Source of the DNA: Catalinimonas niigatensis
GTDB taxonomy: Bacteria > Bacteroidota > Bacteroidia > Cytophagales > Cyclobacteriaceae
Length of the DNA stretch: 64,000 bases
Reading direction: 5' to 3'
NCBI RefSeq assembly: GCF_030506285.1
Contig: NZ_CP119422.1
Location: 3,638,501 to 3,702,500, forward strand
Below the pieces are notes generated by a model. It was not told the origin of the DNA, did no database searches, and saw only the letters and a list, made by a program, of their open reading frames with translations. Below are positions 61,535 to 64,000 of the stretch, in pieces; the first letter of the stretch is position 1; every line of letters begins with the position of its first letter. Both the position numbers and the translations under genes were made by a program.

Positions 61535-64000
<2,466 letters not shown>

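Overview
The window comes from a member of the Bacteroidota, most likely the order Cytophagales. The reasons are a SusC/SusD pair driven by an ECF sigma factor and FecR-type anti-sigma factor, a clade II (Sec/lipoprotein) nitrous-oxide reductase cluster, A+T-rich promoters of the TAnnTTTG type close to start codons, few Shine-Dalgarno sequences, and a Bacteroidota-like 23S/5S rRNA pair. No insertion sequence, prophage, tRNA or CRISPR array was found, and the genes look chromosomal.

Layout. 1-6.6 kb: a nos operon on the minus strand (cytochrome c, nosZ, a membrane-NosL fusion, nosD, nosF, nosY) with a divergent Crp/Fnr-family regulator and an Fnr-like palindrome between them. 7.3-8.3 kb: a geneless stretch holding one copy of a repeat that ends in a strong terminator. 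8.3-13.3 kb: a minus-strand group of dipeptidase, unknown Tat protein, Gfo/Idh/MocA oxidoreductase and DUF1080 lipoprotein. 13.9-23.3 kb: a minus-strand ECF sigma, FecR, SusC, SusD, FAD oxidoreductase and FMN-binding/helical-repeat locus. 23.3-24.1 kb: a second copy of the repeat, then a dodecin gene. 24.6-29.5 kb: a plus-strand arsenic operon (arsR, arsC-like phosphatase, acr3, arsO, arsN1-like, arsI-like, sigZ-like) with two matching ArsR-type operators. 29.6-35.4 kb: an AraC regulator, an outer-membrane receptor and a three-gene ABC exporter.

35.4-61.2 kb is mostly housekeeping: an MDR oxidoreductase, TPR protein, typA, a small membrane protein paired with an XRE repressor behind two tandem dyads, MscS channel, GH20 hexosaminidase, AsmA protein, isoaspartyl peptidase, a GT-C-like membrane protein, MazG-type pyrophosphohydrolase, dtd, a short-chain epimerase, YdjM-like and YkvA-like proteins, an IscA-like protein without the C-terminal cysteines, Nudix, ChaN-like, folB, DivIVA, WD40, a phosphopantetheinyl transferase, a redoxin, and galU next to a kinase that closely resembles plant glucuronokinase. 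61.2-64.0 kb is the 3' part of an rRNA operon on the minus strand (5S and most of 23S).

Most notable points: (1) a dispersed non-coding repeat pair, each copy ending in a terminator-like stem, one of them in a divergent intergenic region with no gene to terminate, which suggests a small-RNA family; (2) a glucuronokinase-like/GalU pair that could make UDP-glucuronate by salvage; (3) a SusCD locus carrying an FAD oxidoreductase and a protein with a covalent-FMN attachment motif; (4) operator architectures readable directly from the DNA for nos, ars and the XRE pair. Functions are assigned from recognisable motifs by eye; no database search was run.
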